Of a stretch of DNA of 64,000 nt, positions 41,070 through 51,000 are shown piece after piece. Numbering within the stretch: position 1 is the stretch's first letter; each line of letters starts with the position of its first letter. The position numbers and the translations under genes are program-made. Source of the stretch: Saccharothrix sp. NRRL B-16314 (GTDB lineage: Bacteria; Actinomycetota; Actinomycetes; Mycobacteriales; Pseudonocardiaceae); NCBI RefSeq assembly GCF_000716595.1, contig NZ_JNXC01000017.1, positions 62,001 to 126,000 of the forward strand, given 5' to 3'. Below the pieces are notes generated by a model. The model made no database searches and had not been told where the DNA came from. It saw nothing but the letters and a program-made list of their open reading frames with translations.

Positions 41070-42302
41070 ATGAGCGAGGACGTCCCGAGCTGGGCGCGGC
41101 GCATCCGGGCGCTTCGCGAAGCCCGTGGCTGGTCCCAAGTCGAGGCAACCGAGCGGATGCGCCGGCACACGGTCGACGCTCTCCCCGATCCCGACCACCT
41201 GGTGCGAAGGTGGAAGGCATGGGAGCGCGGCGAGAACAAGCCGAGTCCGCACTACGCCCCGCTCATCGCCGCCGCACTGCACACCGTCACCTCGGCGCTC
41301 TTCCCGCCCGACAACCGCACCGACTCCGGCCTGGAAATCGTCAACGCGACCGGTATGGACACGATGGAGGTCGTGTCGAGGCTGCAATCGTCCTCGGTCG
41401 ACGACGCGACTTTGCAGGCTCTCCGGATCACGGTCGACCGGCTCTGCTCCGTCTACGCGCACACTCGCCCGGAGGAACTCGTGGTGGAAGCGCGCCGGTG
41501 GTTGCGACGGATCGTGGAGATGCGCGAGGAACGGCTCAGCTTCCGGCAGCGTCGCGACACCTTGGAGCTCGCCGGTTGGTTGGCGTTGCTGGTGGGCTGC
41601 CTGGAGCACGACATGGGGGACCGGCGAGCCTCCGAAGCCACCCGTCAGTCCGCACTCGGCCTCGGCCGTGAGGTCGCCGGCGCAGGCATCCTGGGCTGGG
41701 CGCACGAGATGAAGGCGTGGTTCGCCCTCACCTCCGGCGACTACCGGGGCGTCGTCGCGGCTGCGCGAGCAGGGCAGACCGCCGCAGGAAGCCACTCGGT
41801 GGGCGTGCAGCTCATCGCCCAGGAGGCCAAGGCGTGGGCGCGCATGGGCCGACGGGGTGACATGGAAGACGCGCTGGAACGGGGACGGGTGCTGCTCGAC
41901 TCGCTGCCCCATCCCGAGAACACCGACAACCACTTCGTGGTGGAGCCGCTGAAGTTCGACTTCTACGCGATGGACTGCTACCGCCACGCCGGTGACGACC
42001 GCCTCGCGAGCACGTTGGCCGACGAGGTGATCCGTGGCGCCACGGACGTCAACGGGTTCGAGCGGGCGCCCATGCGCATCGCGGAAGCACGGATCACGCT
42101 CGGCGTCGCCGCAGCGCGCGAAGGCGACCTCGAGGGTGCCGTGGCGTTCGGCCGCCAGGCGTTGTCCGGTGCACGGAAGTCACTCCCGTCCTTGGTGATG
42201 GTCGCCCAGGATCTGGCAACCGTCCTGACCGACAGGTTCCCGGGCGAAGCGGAAGCCGAGACGTACCTGGAGCAGTTGCGCGAGCTCCGCCGCTGCTGTT
42301 GA
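41070..42302 (+). CDS. XRE-family regulator with TPR-like domain
   Basis: A 410-residue protein. The N-terminal helix-turn-helix (SWARRIRALREARGWSQVEATERMR) is followed by a short linker and a long helical domain with TPR-like repeats (LELAGWLALLVGCLEHDMGDRR, GVVAAARAGQTAAGS, LEGAVAFGRQALSGA). This layout is common in actinobacterial single-component regulators that sense small peptides or metabolites. It starts at the ATG after GGAG. It is convergent with a DUF3558 lipoprotein gene, with 40 nt between stops. Confidence 0.8.
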   Translation: MSEDVPSWARRIRALREARGWSQVEATERMRRHTVDALPDPDHLVRRWKAWERGENKPSPHYAPLIAAALHTVTSALFPPDNRTDSGLEIVNATGMDTMEVVSRLQSSSVDDATLQALRITVDRLCSVYAHTRPEELVVEARRWLRRIVEMREERLSFRQRRDTLELAGWLALLVGCLEHDMGDRRASEATRQSALGLGREVAGAGILGWAHEMKAWFALTSGDYRGVVAAARAGQTAAGSHSVGVQLIAQEAKAWARMGRRGDMEDALERGRVLLDSLPHPENTDNHFVVEPLKFDFYAMDCYRHAGDDRLASTLADEVIRGATDVNGFERAPMRIAEARITLGVAAAREGDLEGAVAFGRQALSGARKSLPSLVMVAQDLATVLTDRFPGEAEAETYLEQLRELRRCC

Positions 42303-42342
42303 CCAGACGTGTCCGGGCTTCGTGGAGACGGTCCTCGGAGCG

Positions 42343-42966
42343 TCAGGCGGCGGGCAGTCGGTCCAGGGCGAGGGCGGCGAGGGACTGGGCTGCGGGGCAC
42401 ACGTCGGCCTGCTCACCGGCACGCTTCAGGCTGACGGCCATCACCGGCTGGTCGGTGTGCTGGTCGACGGGCTTGCGCAACGCGACGCGCAGCACGCACA
42501 GCCCGGCCTGGGACCGCCGCCGCGTCGGGTGCCCGCTGATGACCCCCTGCTCGGTCCCCTGCCACATGTCCGCCCGGTGCACCTGGATGATCAGGAACTC
42601 GGCCGGCATGCCCTTGGCGTCGACGCTGTCACCCAGCTGCCACGAGCACCGCTTGCCGGGTTCCGTCACCAAGTCCTCCGCGGAGGGCGCCTTGGCGGTC
42701 GCCTTGATCTCCTCCACCGTCAGCAGCGCGCACACATCACCGCCGGTGAACCGCTTCGGCGAGGACGCGGCCAGGTCCTGCGGCCGGGGGTCGGTCGACT
42801 CCGGCACGGGGCCCCAAGTGGACGGCGGCACCGAAGTGGCGGACGGCGGCGCGGCCGGAGCGGGGTCGGGGGTGCCGGTGCACCCGGCGACGAGGAACGC
42901 GAACGTCAGCAGTCCCACGGTGGCGGGCCGGACACGGAAGGTCACGACGGGCCATGCTACGTCCAC
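42343..42966 (-). CDS. DUF3558-type lipoprotein
   Basis: About 207 residues. A lipobox LVAGC follows a hydrophobic segment (TVGLLTFAFLVAG), then a Pro/Ser/Thr-rich linker, then a DUF3558-like domain: GGDVCALLTVEEIKATAK, a second Cys in KRCSWQL, and later CVLRVAL and DVCPAAQ. Such lipoproteins are abundant in Pseudonocardiales and their roles are unknown. The start is a GTG at 42966; a GTG at 42945 would be an alternative. It is convergent with the XRE gene and divergent from a decayed SGNH gene. Confidence 0.75.
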   Translation of the reverse strand: MDVAWPVVTFRVRPATVGLLTFAFLVAGCTGTPDPAPAAPPSATSVPPSTWGPVPESTDPRPQDLAASSPKRFTGGDVCALLTVEEIKATAKAPSAEDLVTEPGKRCSWQLGDSVDAKGMPAEFLIIQVHRADMWQGTEQGVISGHPTRRRSQAGLCVLRVALRKPVDQHTDQPVMAVSLKRAGEQADVCPAAQSLAALALDRLPAA

Positions 42967-42994
42967 CGCGAAGTGGTGGGAACCCGATCGTGGT

Positions 42995-43829
42995 TACCGC
43001 ATCCGGAAATCGGACAACAACGGCGGCACCGAGCACGCGAACGCCTGCCACCGGTCGCCCCGCAGCTGGATGCTCTCCGGACGGCCGGCGTCGCCGGCGC
43101 CCAGACGTTCGGGGAAGCGGCCGTGCTGCCCGCGCCCGACGTCGACTTCCACCTCCTGGCGCGCTCCGGCGCGGTCACCGCGAACGTGCTGCCCGGCCGC
43201 GAGCCGCACCGGGTGCAGTACCGGGAGGTGCCGCAGCTCGAACGGGGTTTCCTCGACGAGAACACCACCCTGGTCAGTTGACGATCGGCGGCAACGACGC
43301 CCGGTTCGGCGACACCATCTCCGAGTGCCTGGACCCCCGCGTGGGCGACTGCCGCAAGAGCGTGCTGAAGGGCGACGCCGAGCCGTTGGCCACGACGCTG
43401 CCCCGACGGCTGGAGGAGGTCGGTCCGGCCACCGCCGCCGTGCTCCGGGCGATGCGGGAGAAGGCGCAGAACGCCGAGATCGTCCTGATGGGGTACGCGC
43501 CGCTGTTCGAGTCCGGAGCGGTGTGCGAGAACGCGGGGATCAGCCGCGACGAGGTCGACTGGCTCAACGCGGCGGCCGTGCGGCTGCGGGACGTGCACCG
43601 GGCGGCCGTCGCCCAGGTGGCGCGGGTCCACTATGCCGACCCCGGCCCGCGCTTCGCGGGCAGCGCGCTGTGCTCGCCGGAAGCCGCGTTCAACGGGCTC
43701 ATCATCAAGAAGACCCCCGGTAAGCCCACTTGGAAGCCCGTGTCGGCGCAGTCCTTGCGCCCCAACGAGAAAGGCGTGCGCCTGCCGGCCGAGGTCTTCA
43801 CCGAAGAGCTGCGCCGCTTGGGCAGCTGA
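42995..43829 (+). pseudogene. Degraded SGNH/GDSL esterase gene
   Basis: Matches to a secreted SGNH esterase lie in three frames: the block RIRKSDNNGGTEHANACHRS (frame 2), then QLDALRTAGVAGAQTFGEA...GFLDENTTLV (frame 1) up to about 43280, then LTIGGNDARFGDTISECLDP, block III, and on to the end (frame 0). At least two frameshifts are needed, near 43055 and 43285, and the N-terminal block I (GDS) is missing. It is therefore probably a pseudogene unless sequencing errors are involved. It lies next to a second broken gene. Confidence 0.75.
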
Positions 43830-43862
43830 ACCACCACCGTTTGTCGTGCACAGGAGGAAATC

Positions 43863-44226
43863 ATGACCATTCGCACGACGCTGATCGGCACCGCGTTCCT
43901 CGCCGCCGCCCTCGCACCGGTCACCCCGGCGCAGGCCGCGGAGGTCGGGTGCAACACGGAGAGCTGCCTGCACTAGGACCCGGTCGCGATGGGCTGCACG
44001 CGCGCCGCGTGGGTCATCGACGAGATCACCGTGGCGCTGCCGACCAGCGGGCCCATCCGGACCCGGTTGCAGGCCCGCTACTCGCCCGCGTGCAACGCCG
44101 CATTCGCCTACGTGCAGGACACCACCCTGGAAGCGCGGCCCGATGATCTACGGCCGCCGGGAGGAGTTCCACGCCTGCATGGATACGGAGTTCGGTCCCC
44201 TGGAGTGCACTCGGCACAGCGCCTGA
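43863..44226 (+). pseudogene. DUF2690-like secreted protein interrupted by TAG
   Basis: AGGAGG is 6 nt before the ATG. It starts with a signal peptide (MTIRTTLIGTAFLAAALAPVTPAQA) followed by GCNTESCLH, then an in-frame TAG (43974-43976), and the same frame continues with DPVAMGCTRAAWVIDE and ARYSPACNAAFAYVQ. That arrangement matches the DUF2690 layout (C-x4-C, DPxxMGC, RYSxxCxAA). The frame then appears to shift near 44137, where the alternative frame reads MIYGRREEFHACMDTEFG to a stop at 44224. Without the stop and shift it would be a small secreted protein. Confidence 0.7.
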
Positions 44227-44256
44227 CCATTGCCCCATGCGGCCCAATCTGTTGCT

Positions 44257-44292
44257 CGGCGAACGCCGTATTCGCGAATACGGCGTTCGCCG
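44257..44292. repeat. 36-bp perfect palindrome
   Basis: An 18-bp arm CGGCGAACGCCGTATTCG is followed directly by its exact reverse complement, with no spacer. As RNA it would form a hairpin with a minimal loop and could stop transcription from the broken DUF2690 gene. As DNA it could be a binding site or a recombination site. It sits 300 nt before the giant SARP pair. Confidence 0.85.
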
Positions 44293-44587
44293 GCAGCCGG
44301 GCCGTCGCCGTTGTTCCTACCACTCCCGGTGTATCGGTGTTCACCCCCACCGGATGACGACCGCAGTGGCCCGCTGTGGCTATGTTGGAGTGGAGTGGGA
44401 TCGCGTCCGCCGGGGGTGCGGACTGAGTGCGCAGGTCAGGCGATGTGAGGGGGTCTCTTATTTCGATGTCGCCGGTCGAATGCGCGGTGGAGGCCATTCC
44501 CCGTACGCTGGAATGCGTCTCGCTTGGCTCGAATCCACGAACAATCGCCCGAATGGCCTCGCATTCCAGGCGCGGTGGGCGGAAACG

Positions 44588-47500
44588 GTGACGAGCACCA
44601 CTGTCCCCGTCACCGTGGAACTGCTGGGACCGGTCCGGGCGTGGCGCGGCGGGGTGGAGGTCGACCTCGGCACCGCCCGGCGGCGCGCGGTGTTCGCGTT
44701 GCTCGCACTCCGGGCCGGCCAGGCCGTTTCCAAGGACGAGCTGATCGACGGCGTCTGGGGCGACTCGCCTCCCGCGACGGCCGGCGCCGGCCTCCACACG
44801 TACGTCTCCGGGCTGCGCCGCGCGCTGGAACCGGGACGGGCCAAGCGGTCTACCGGGGTCGTCCTCACCTCGGCGGGGTCCGGGTACTGCCTGCGCGTGC
44901 CGGTGGACGGCGTGGACGTGCACCGGTTCGAACGCCACCGGGAGCGGGCCCGTGAGTTGGGCGACCGCGAACCGGCGCTGGCGCTGGCCGAGCTGGACCA
45001 GGCACACGCGTTGTGGCGGGGTGAGGCGCTGTCCGGCGTGCCCGGACCGTTCGCCGAGTCGCAGCGGTCGCGGTTGCGCGAGCTGCGGCTGGCCACCGCG
45101 GAACGCCGGGCCGAGTTGGCGCTGGTCGTCGGGCGGTACGGCGACGTGATCGCGGACCTCGCGGCGCTGACCCGGGAGCACCCCGTGCGGGAAGGCCTGC
45201 GCGCGTTGCTGATGACGGCGTTGCAGCGGGCCGGGCGGCAGGCCGAGGCGTTGGAGGTCTACCACGACGCGCGGCGGGTGCTCGTGGAGGAACTGGGGAT
45301 CGAACCCGGCGCCGCGTTGCGGCAGGCGCACCGGATCGTGTTGGAGGACAAGGCCGACGACGTGCCGGCCCCCCGCCGGGTCGGTGCCTCGCCGACCGTG
45401 CGGCCTGCCCTGTTCGTCGGGCGGGACGAGGAGGCGGACGTGCTGCGCGCCGCCTTGACGGGCCTCGAGGCCGGGCGGGGCGGCGCGGTCTGGGTCGAAG
45501 GCGAACCGGGCATCGGCAAGTCCGCCCTGCTGGCCACCGGGCTGGCGCGGGCGGTGGAGGCCGGGTGCAGGGTGGCGTGGGCCGCCGGGGACGAGTTCGG
45601 GCCGCGCACCCCGTTGCGGGTGCTGCTCGACGGCCTCGACGTCACCGAGTCGTCCGCCGATCCGCGCCGCGCGGCGTTGGCGCAGGAGTTACGCGGCCCG
45701 GCCGACTCATCCGGTGACCCGGTGCCGATGGCGATCGAGCGGCTGCTGGGGCTGGTGGGCGAGCTGTGCGCCGAAGCGCCGCTGATCATCGTGGTGGACG
45801 ACGTGCAGTGGGTGGACGAGGCCGGCGTCCTGCTGTGGCACCGCCTCCTGCGGGTCGTGCACCAGTGGCCCCTGCTGCTGGTCGCCGCGGGGAGGCCAGT
45901 GCCGCGACGTGCCGACGTGGAGCAGGTGCGCCGGACGGTCGTCGGCTCCGGCGGCCGGGTCCTCGAACTGCGCCCGTTGTCGGAGGAGTCGGTCACCGCG
46001 ATGCTGACCGGGCTCGTGGGCGCGCCCCCCGGTCGGAGCCTGCGGGCGCTCGTCGGCCTCGCCACCGGCAATCCGCTGTACACCAAGGACCTGGTCGACG
46101 TGATGCTGCGCGAGGACGCGATCCACGTGGTCGACGGCCTGGCCGAGGCGGCACCGTGCGCCGATCACGAGATACCCCGCGCCCTCGTGTCGGTGATGAA
46201 CCGCAGGCTCGGCTTCCTGTCCCCGGCGACCACGGACGTGCTGCGGTCCGCGGCGCTGCTGGGCGACGAGTTCGCCCTCGGGGACGCCGCGACCGCGCTG
46301 GGCCGCACGTCGTCGGACCTCGTCGCCGCCGTGGAGGAGGCGACGGCCGCCGGTGTGCTGGACGACGCCGGCCCGAAGCTGGCGTTCCGCCACCCGCTGA
46401 TCCGCCAGGCGCTCTACCTCTCCGTGCCCGCCGGGGTCCGGGCCGCGCTGCACCGCCAGGCCGCCGGAGCGCTCGCCGCCGCCGGTGCGCCCGTGGAACT
46501 CGTCCTCGCACAGCTGGCCGCGGCGCCCGGCGCGGTGGACGAGTGGGCCGCCGACTGGCTCGTCGAGCACGCGGCGGCACTCGTGCGCCGGGCACCGGAC
46601 CCGGCCGTCGGACTGCTCCGCGCGGTCCTCGCCGAGTCCACAGTGGACGCCGAACACCGTGAGCGGATGGCCGCGCTGCTGGCCCGCTTGATGTTCTGGC
46701 TCGGCCGTCCGCCCCAGGCGGCGGCGCGGTACGTGCTGGCCCGCACCAGGGACCAGGGCCGGGCGGCCGGGATGCGCTGGATCCTCGCCTACACCAGGTA
46801 CCGGGACGGACAGGTGACGGAGGCGGTGGAGGCGTTGCGCGCGGCGGTGGAGGACGACGTGACACCGCCGTTGTGGCGGGCCCGGCTGGAGGCGCTGCTC
46901 GCCGTGGTGCAGCGGGACGGGCTCAACGACATCGTTGCCGCCGACGCGACCGCCCGACGCGCGTTGCTGCGCGCCGAGGACCTGCACGACGACTTCGCCG
47001 CCGCCCACGCGCTGCAAGGGCTGTGGCAGGTCAGCACGGTCCGGCGGGATCACGTCGAGGCGTTGGAGCGCGTCGACCGCGCGCTGGACCTGGCCGTGGA
47101 CGGTCCGGACTTCAGCACGCTGCGGCTCGGGTTGCTCGACAACAAGGCGTTCACGCTGCAAAGCCTGGACCGGCTGGACGAAGCCGAGGACGTGCTGCGC
47201 GCGGCGCGCGGACTCGCCCGGTCCGGCGGGATCGGCCCGCACATCACCACGGCCGTGCAGGACTACTGGCGGGGCAGGTGGAACCGGGCGTCGTCCGAGG
47301 CCGACGTCCTGCGTGACGACCCGAGCAGCACCGCCTACGGGCTGCGCGAACGCGGACCGGTGCTGCTCGTGCGCGGTGTGGCGGCGCTGATCGCCGCGCG
47401 CCGTGGCCGGACGCGACTCGCGGAGGAACACCTCCGCGCAGCCGCAGAACAGCCCTCCACCGTGCCCGCCGACCGGGAGAACAGCGACTTCCTCATGATC

Positions 47501-48004
47501 GCGCGTGCGGTGCTGGCCGAACAGGCAGGACGTCCCGACGAGGCTCTCGCCGCCCTGGAACCCCTGTTGACACCGATCCCCGGGCACATGGTGCTGCGAC
47601 ACCAGTGGCTGCCCGACGTGGCGCGACTGGCCCTCCGGACCGGACGACCCGACGTGGCCGAGCGGGCACTGGCCGGGTGCGTCGAGGAAGCCGCGGCGGA
47701 ACGCATCCCCGGCCGCGCGTCCGCCGCCGAGGCCCGTTGCCGCGGGCTGGTGCAGGGCGACCCGGAGCCGGTCCTCGCCGCGGTGGCGCGGTACCGGGCG
47801 GTGGGACGGCCGGTGGAGTTGGCGGAGGCGTTGGAGGACGCGGCGGTGCTGCTGGTAGCGCGGGGAGACCGCGCCGGCGGTGACACGGCGTTCCGCGAGG
47901 CGTTGGCGGGGTACGGCGGCTTGGGCGCGGTGCACGACGTGCAGCGGGCCCAGGACCGGATGCGTGGTCCCGAGGGTTCGGACGAGAGGTGGATCGCGGG
48001 ATGA
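44588..48004 (+). CDS. Large SARP-type regulator with ATPase and TPR domains (first of a tandem pair)
   Basis: About 1138 residues. SARP winged helix and BTAD at the N terminus (VTVELLGPVRAWRGGVEVDLGTARRRAVF ... VVLTSAGSGYCLRV, LVEELGIEPGAAL), then an AAA/NTPase domain with Walker A VEGEPGIGKSALLATGLA and Walker B IIVVDDVQWVDEA, then helical TPR-like repeats. The domain order is that of the AfsR/LuxR-like large activators. The GTG at 44588 is chosen because it directly precedes the conserved N terminus; in-frame ATGs lie 74-350 nt upstream. Its stop overlaps the next gene by 4 nt (ATGA). It may respond to a metabolite or ATP level and control secondary metabolism. Confidence 0.85.
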   Translation: MTSTTVPVTVELLGPVRAWRGGVEVDLGTARRRAVFALLALRAGQAVSKDELIDGVWGDSPPATAGAGLHTYVSGLRRALEPGRAKRSTGVVLTSAGSGYCLRVPVDGVDVHRFERHRERARELGDREPALALAELDQAHALWRGEALSGVPGPFAESQRSRLRELRLATAERRAELALVVGRYGDVIADLAALTREHPVREGLRALLMTALQRAGRQAEALEVYHDARRVLVEELGIEPGAALRQAHRIVLEDKADDVPAPRRVGASPTVRPALFVGRDEEADVLRAALTGLEAGRGGAVWVEGEPGIGKSALLATGLARAVEAGCRVAWAAGDEFGPRTPLRVLLDGLDVTESSADPRRAALAQELRGPADSSGDPVPMAIERLLGLVGELCAEAPLIIVVDDVQWVDEAGVLLWHRLLRVVHQWPLLLVAAGRPVPRRADVEQVRRTVVGSGGRVLELRPLSEESVTAMLTGLVGAPPGRSLRALVGLATGNPLYTKDLVDVMLREDAIHVVDGLAEAAPCADHEIPRALVSVMNRRLGFLSPATTDVLRSAALLGDEFALGDAATALGRTSSDLVAAVEEATAAGVLDDAGPKLAFRHPLIRQALYLSVPAGVRAALHRQAAGALAAAGAPVELVLAQLAAAPGAVDEWAADWLVEHAAALVRRAPDPAVGLLRAVLAESTVDAEHRERMAALLARLMFWLGRPPQAAARYVLARTRDQGRAAGMRWILAYTRYRDGQVTEAVEALRAAVEDDVTPPLWRARLEALLAVVQRDGLNDIVAADATARRALLRAEDLHDDFAAAHALQGLWQVSTVRRDHVEALERVDRALDLAVDGPDFSTLRLGLLDNKAFTLQSLDRLDEAEDVLRAARGLARSGGIGPHITTAVQDYWRGRWNRASSEADVLRDDPSSTAYGLRERGPVLLVRGVAALIAARRGRTRLAEEHLRAAAEQPSTVPADRENSDFLMIARAVLAEQAGRPDEALAALEPLLTPIPGHMVLRHQWLPDVARLALRTGRPDVAERALAGCVEEAAAERIPGRASAAEARCRGLVQGDPEPVLAAVARYRAVGRPVELAEALEDAAVLLVARGDRAGGDTAFREALAGYGGLGAVHDVQRAQDRMRGPEGSDERWIAG

Positions 48005-51000
48005 CGGGCGCGTTGCGGGTCGAGCTCCTGGGCACGGTGCGTGCCTGGTCGGGCGAGCGGGAGGTCGCCCTGGGCTCGTCGAGGCCGCGTGCGCTGTTCG
48101 CGATGCTGGCGTTGCGCTCCGGCGGCGTCGGGCGGGACGAGCTGGTCGCGGGCGTGTGGGGAACCGACGCGCCCCCGACCGCCGAGGGCAGCGTCCACAC
48201 GTACGTCTCCACGCTGCGCAAGGCGCTGGAACCGGACCGGCCGCGCGGCACCGCCTCACGACTGCTGGTGTCGGCGGGCTCCGGGTATCGGCTGCTGGTG
48301 GACGGCGGCCTGGACGTGGCGAGGTTCGAGTCGTTGCGCGACCAGGCCCGGCGGCTGCTCGCGGACGGTGACCCGGAGGCGGCCCGGCGTTCGCTGGACG
48401 AGGCGTTGGAGCTGTGGCGGGGCGAGGCGCTGGCCGGGTTGACCGGCCCGTTCGCCGACGCCCAGCGGCGCAGGCTCGGCGAAGCCCGCACCACCGCGCG
48501 GGAACTCCGGGCCGAGGCGGCGCTCGCGTCCGGCGCGCACGCGGAGGTGGTGGCCGAACTGGCGGCCCTCGTCGCGGAGGAGCCGCTGCGGGAACGGGCG
48601 CGTGAGCTGCTGATGCTGGCGTTGCACCGGTCCGGGCGCAGCGCCGAGGCGCTGGAGGTCTTCCGGGACGCGCGCCGGGTGCTGGTGGCGGAACTGGAAG
48701 TCGAGCCGGGACAGCGGCTGCGCGCGGCCCACGAGCACATCCTGAGCGGCACTGATCCGGAGCCGGTGAAGCGACCGGTGTCCTTCGTGGAGCCCGCGAG
48801 CACGTTCGACGCGGACCTGGTCGGGCGGGACGTGGAGCTGGCGGCGGTCCGGCGGCTCGTCGACGACGTCACCACGGGCACAGGTCGGCTGCTGTGGGTC
48901 GAGGGTGAGATGGGCATCGGCAAGTCGGCGCTGGTGGCGGCCGTGCTGGCCCAAGCCGCCCGCGCCGGGCACCAGATCGCCCACGCGGTGGCGGACGAGC
49001 TGGGCAGCCGGTTCCCGCTGCGGCTCGCCCTGGACTGCCTGGGCGTCGACGCGCACTCGCCCGAACCCCGGCGTGCGGCGACGGCGCGGGCGTTGCGGCA
49101 GGAGCGGCCGGCCGGGTCGATCTTCGCCGACTCCGACCCGGTGTTCGGCGCGGTCGACCGGCTGGTGGCGTTGGTGGAGCAGCTGTGCGCGGACGGGCCG
49201 CTGGTGTTCGCGCTGGACGACCTCCAGTGGTCGGACGAGACCAGCACGCAGGTGTGGCACCGGCTGACGACCGTGGCACGTCGGCTGCCGTTGCTGCTGG
49301 TCGGGGCGGCACGACCGGTGCCGTACCGGGCCGAGGTCGCCCGGCTGCGCAGGGACGTGGAATCCGGTGGGGGCGCGGTGCTCGACCTCGCGCCGTTGGC
49401 CGACACCGAGGTGGCGGGACTGGTCGGACGTCTGGTCGGCGCGTCACCCGGACCCGGGCTCCGTCGGATCGCCGCGCGTGCCGGAGGCAATCCGCTGTAC
49501 GTGCGGGAGGTCGCCGACGCGTTGGTGCGCGAACGGGTGGTGGAGGTCGACACCGGGGTGGCCGACGTCGCCGTGCACGCGCTGGACCGGGTGCCGGTGT
49601 CGCTGGTGTCCGCGGTGACCGGGCGGCTCGACTTCCTGTCCGACCCGACCCGCGAGGTGCTGCGGTGGTCCGCCCTGCTCGGCGGCGAGTTCGTGGTGGG
49701 CGATCTGTCGGTGGTGCTGGGGACGCCCGTGTTCGACCTGGCCGTGCGGTTGGAGGAGGCCATCGCGGCGGGCGTGCTGCGCGACGCGGGTCCGCGGATG
49801 GCGTTCCGGCACCCGCTCATCCGGCAGGCCCTGTACGAGGGGACGCCCGCCTCTTTGCGGACGGCGCTGCACCAGCAGGCGGCTCAGGCGTTGGCGGCGT
49901 CCGGCGCGCCCGTGGACCACGTGGCGGAGCAGCTGCTGGCGGCGGCCGGTGAGGTCGGTGCGTGGGTGGTGGACTGGCTGGTCGAACGGGCGCCCGCGCT
50001 GGTCTACCGGGCGCCGTTGGTGGCGGTGGAGTTGTTGCAGCGGTGCCTGCGGTCGTCCGTGGCGAGGGACGAGCGTGACGCGACGTTGATGGCGCACCTG
50101 AGCAGTGCGCTGTTCCGGATCGGGCGGGACGCGGAAGCCGAGGAGCACGCGCGCCGTGCGTTGCCGCGGTTGCGTTCGCCGGACTTGATCGCGGAGGTGA
50201 GGTGGACGCTCGCGTACATGCCTTATCGGGGTGCGCGGGCGGAGGAGGCGGTGGCGGCGTCACGGGAGGCGTTGGCCGATCCGGTGCTGTCGGACATGTG
50301 GCGGGCGCGGCTGTTGTCGTTGCTGGCCCTGGTGCAGCGGGCGGGGATCGGGGAGCTGGACGACGCCGAGGTGAGTGCGCGGGCGGCGATCGAGGCGGGG
50401 GAGCGGGCCGCGGACCCGTTCGCCATCGGTCAGGCGCTGGAAGTGCTGTGGCAGGTGGAGGCGGTGCGCCGCGACTACCCGCGTGCCGTTGCTTACCTCG
50501 ATCAGGCGCTGGACGTGGTGGGGACGGATGTGAGCCTCACGGACCTGCGGCTGTTGCTGCTGGACAACCGGATCTTCACGCTGCAGTGCCTGGACCGGTT
50601 GGACGAGGCGACTTCGAGCCTGCGTGCGGCGTTCGAGCTGGCGGGACGTGGGACGCCGGTGGCGGGGCTGCACCTGGCTGCCGCGGTGCACCAGTTCTGG
50701 CTGGGCGGGTGGGACGAGGCGGTGGCCGGGCTGGAGGCCGTGGTCGGTGATCCGGAGTTCACCGGCTTCGGGCTGCGGGAGGGCGGCCCGGTGCTGCTGC
50801 AGGGCGTGGCCGCGCTGATCGCGGCGCACCGGGACGACGGGGTCGCGCTCGCCGCCCACCTGGAAACCGGCCTCACGCTGCCGCTGGTGACGGAGGCGTA
50901 CCGGGAGAACTGCGATTTCCTGGTGGCGGCGCAGGCGATGGCGGCGGCGCGGGAGGGTGATCACGCGGGGGCGGTGGCGGTGCTGGGCACGATCCTCGAC

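Noticed and set aside
45707..48259. 850-codon reverse open frame in the first large SARP gene
   Set aside because: It has no recognisable domain and lies against a well supported regulator. It is a GC-driven shadow.
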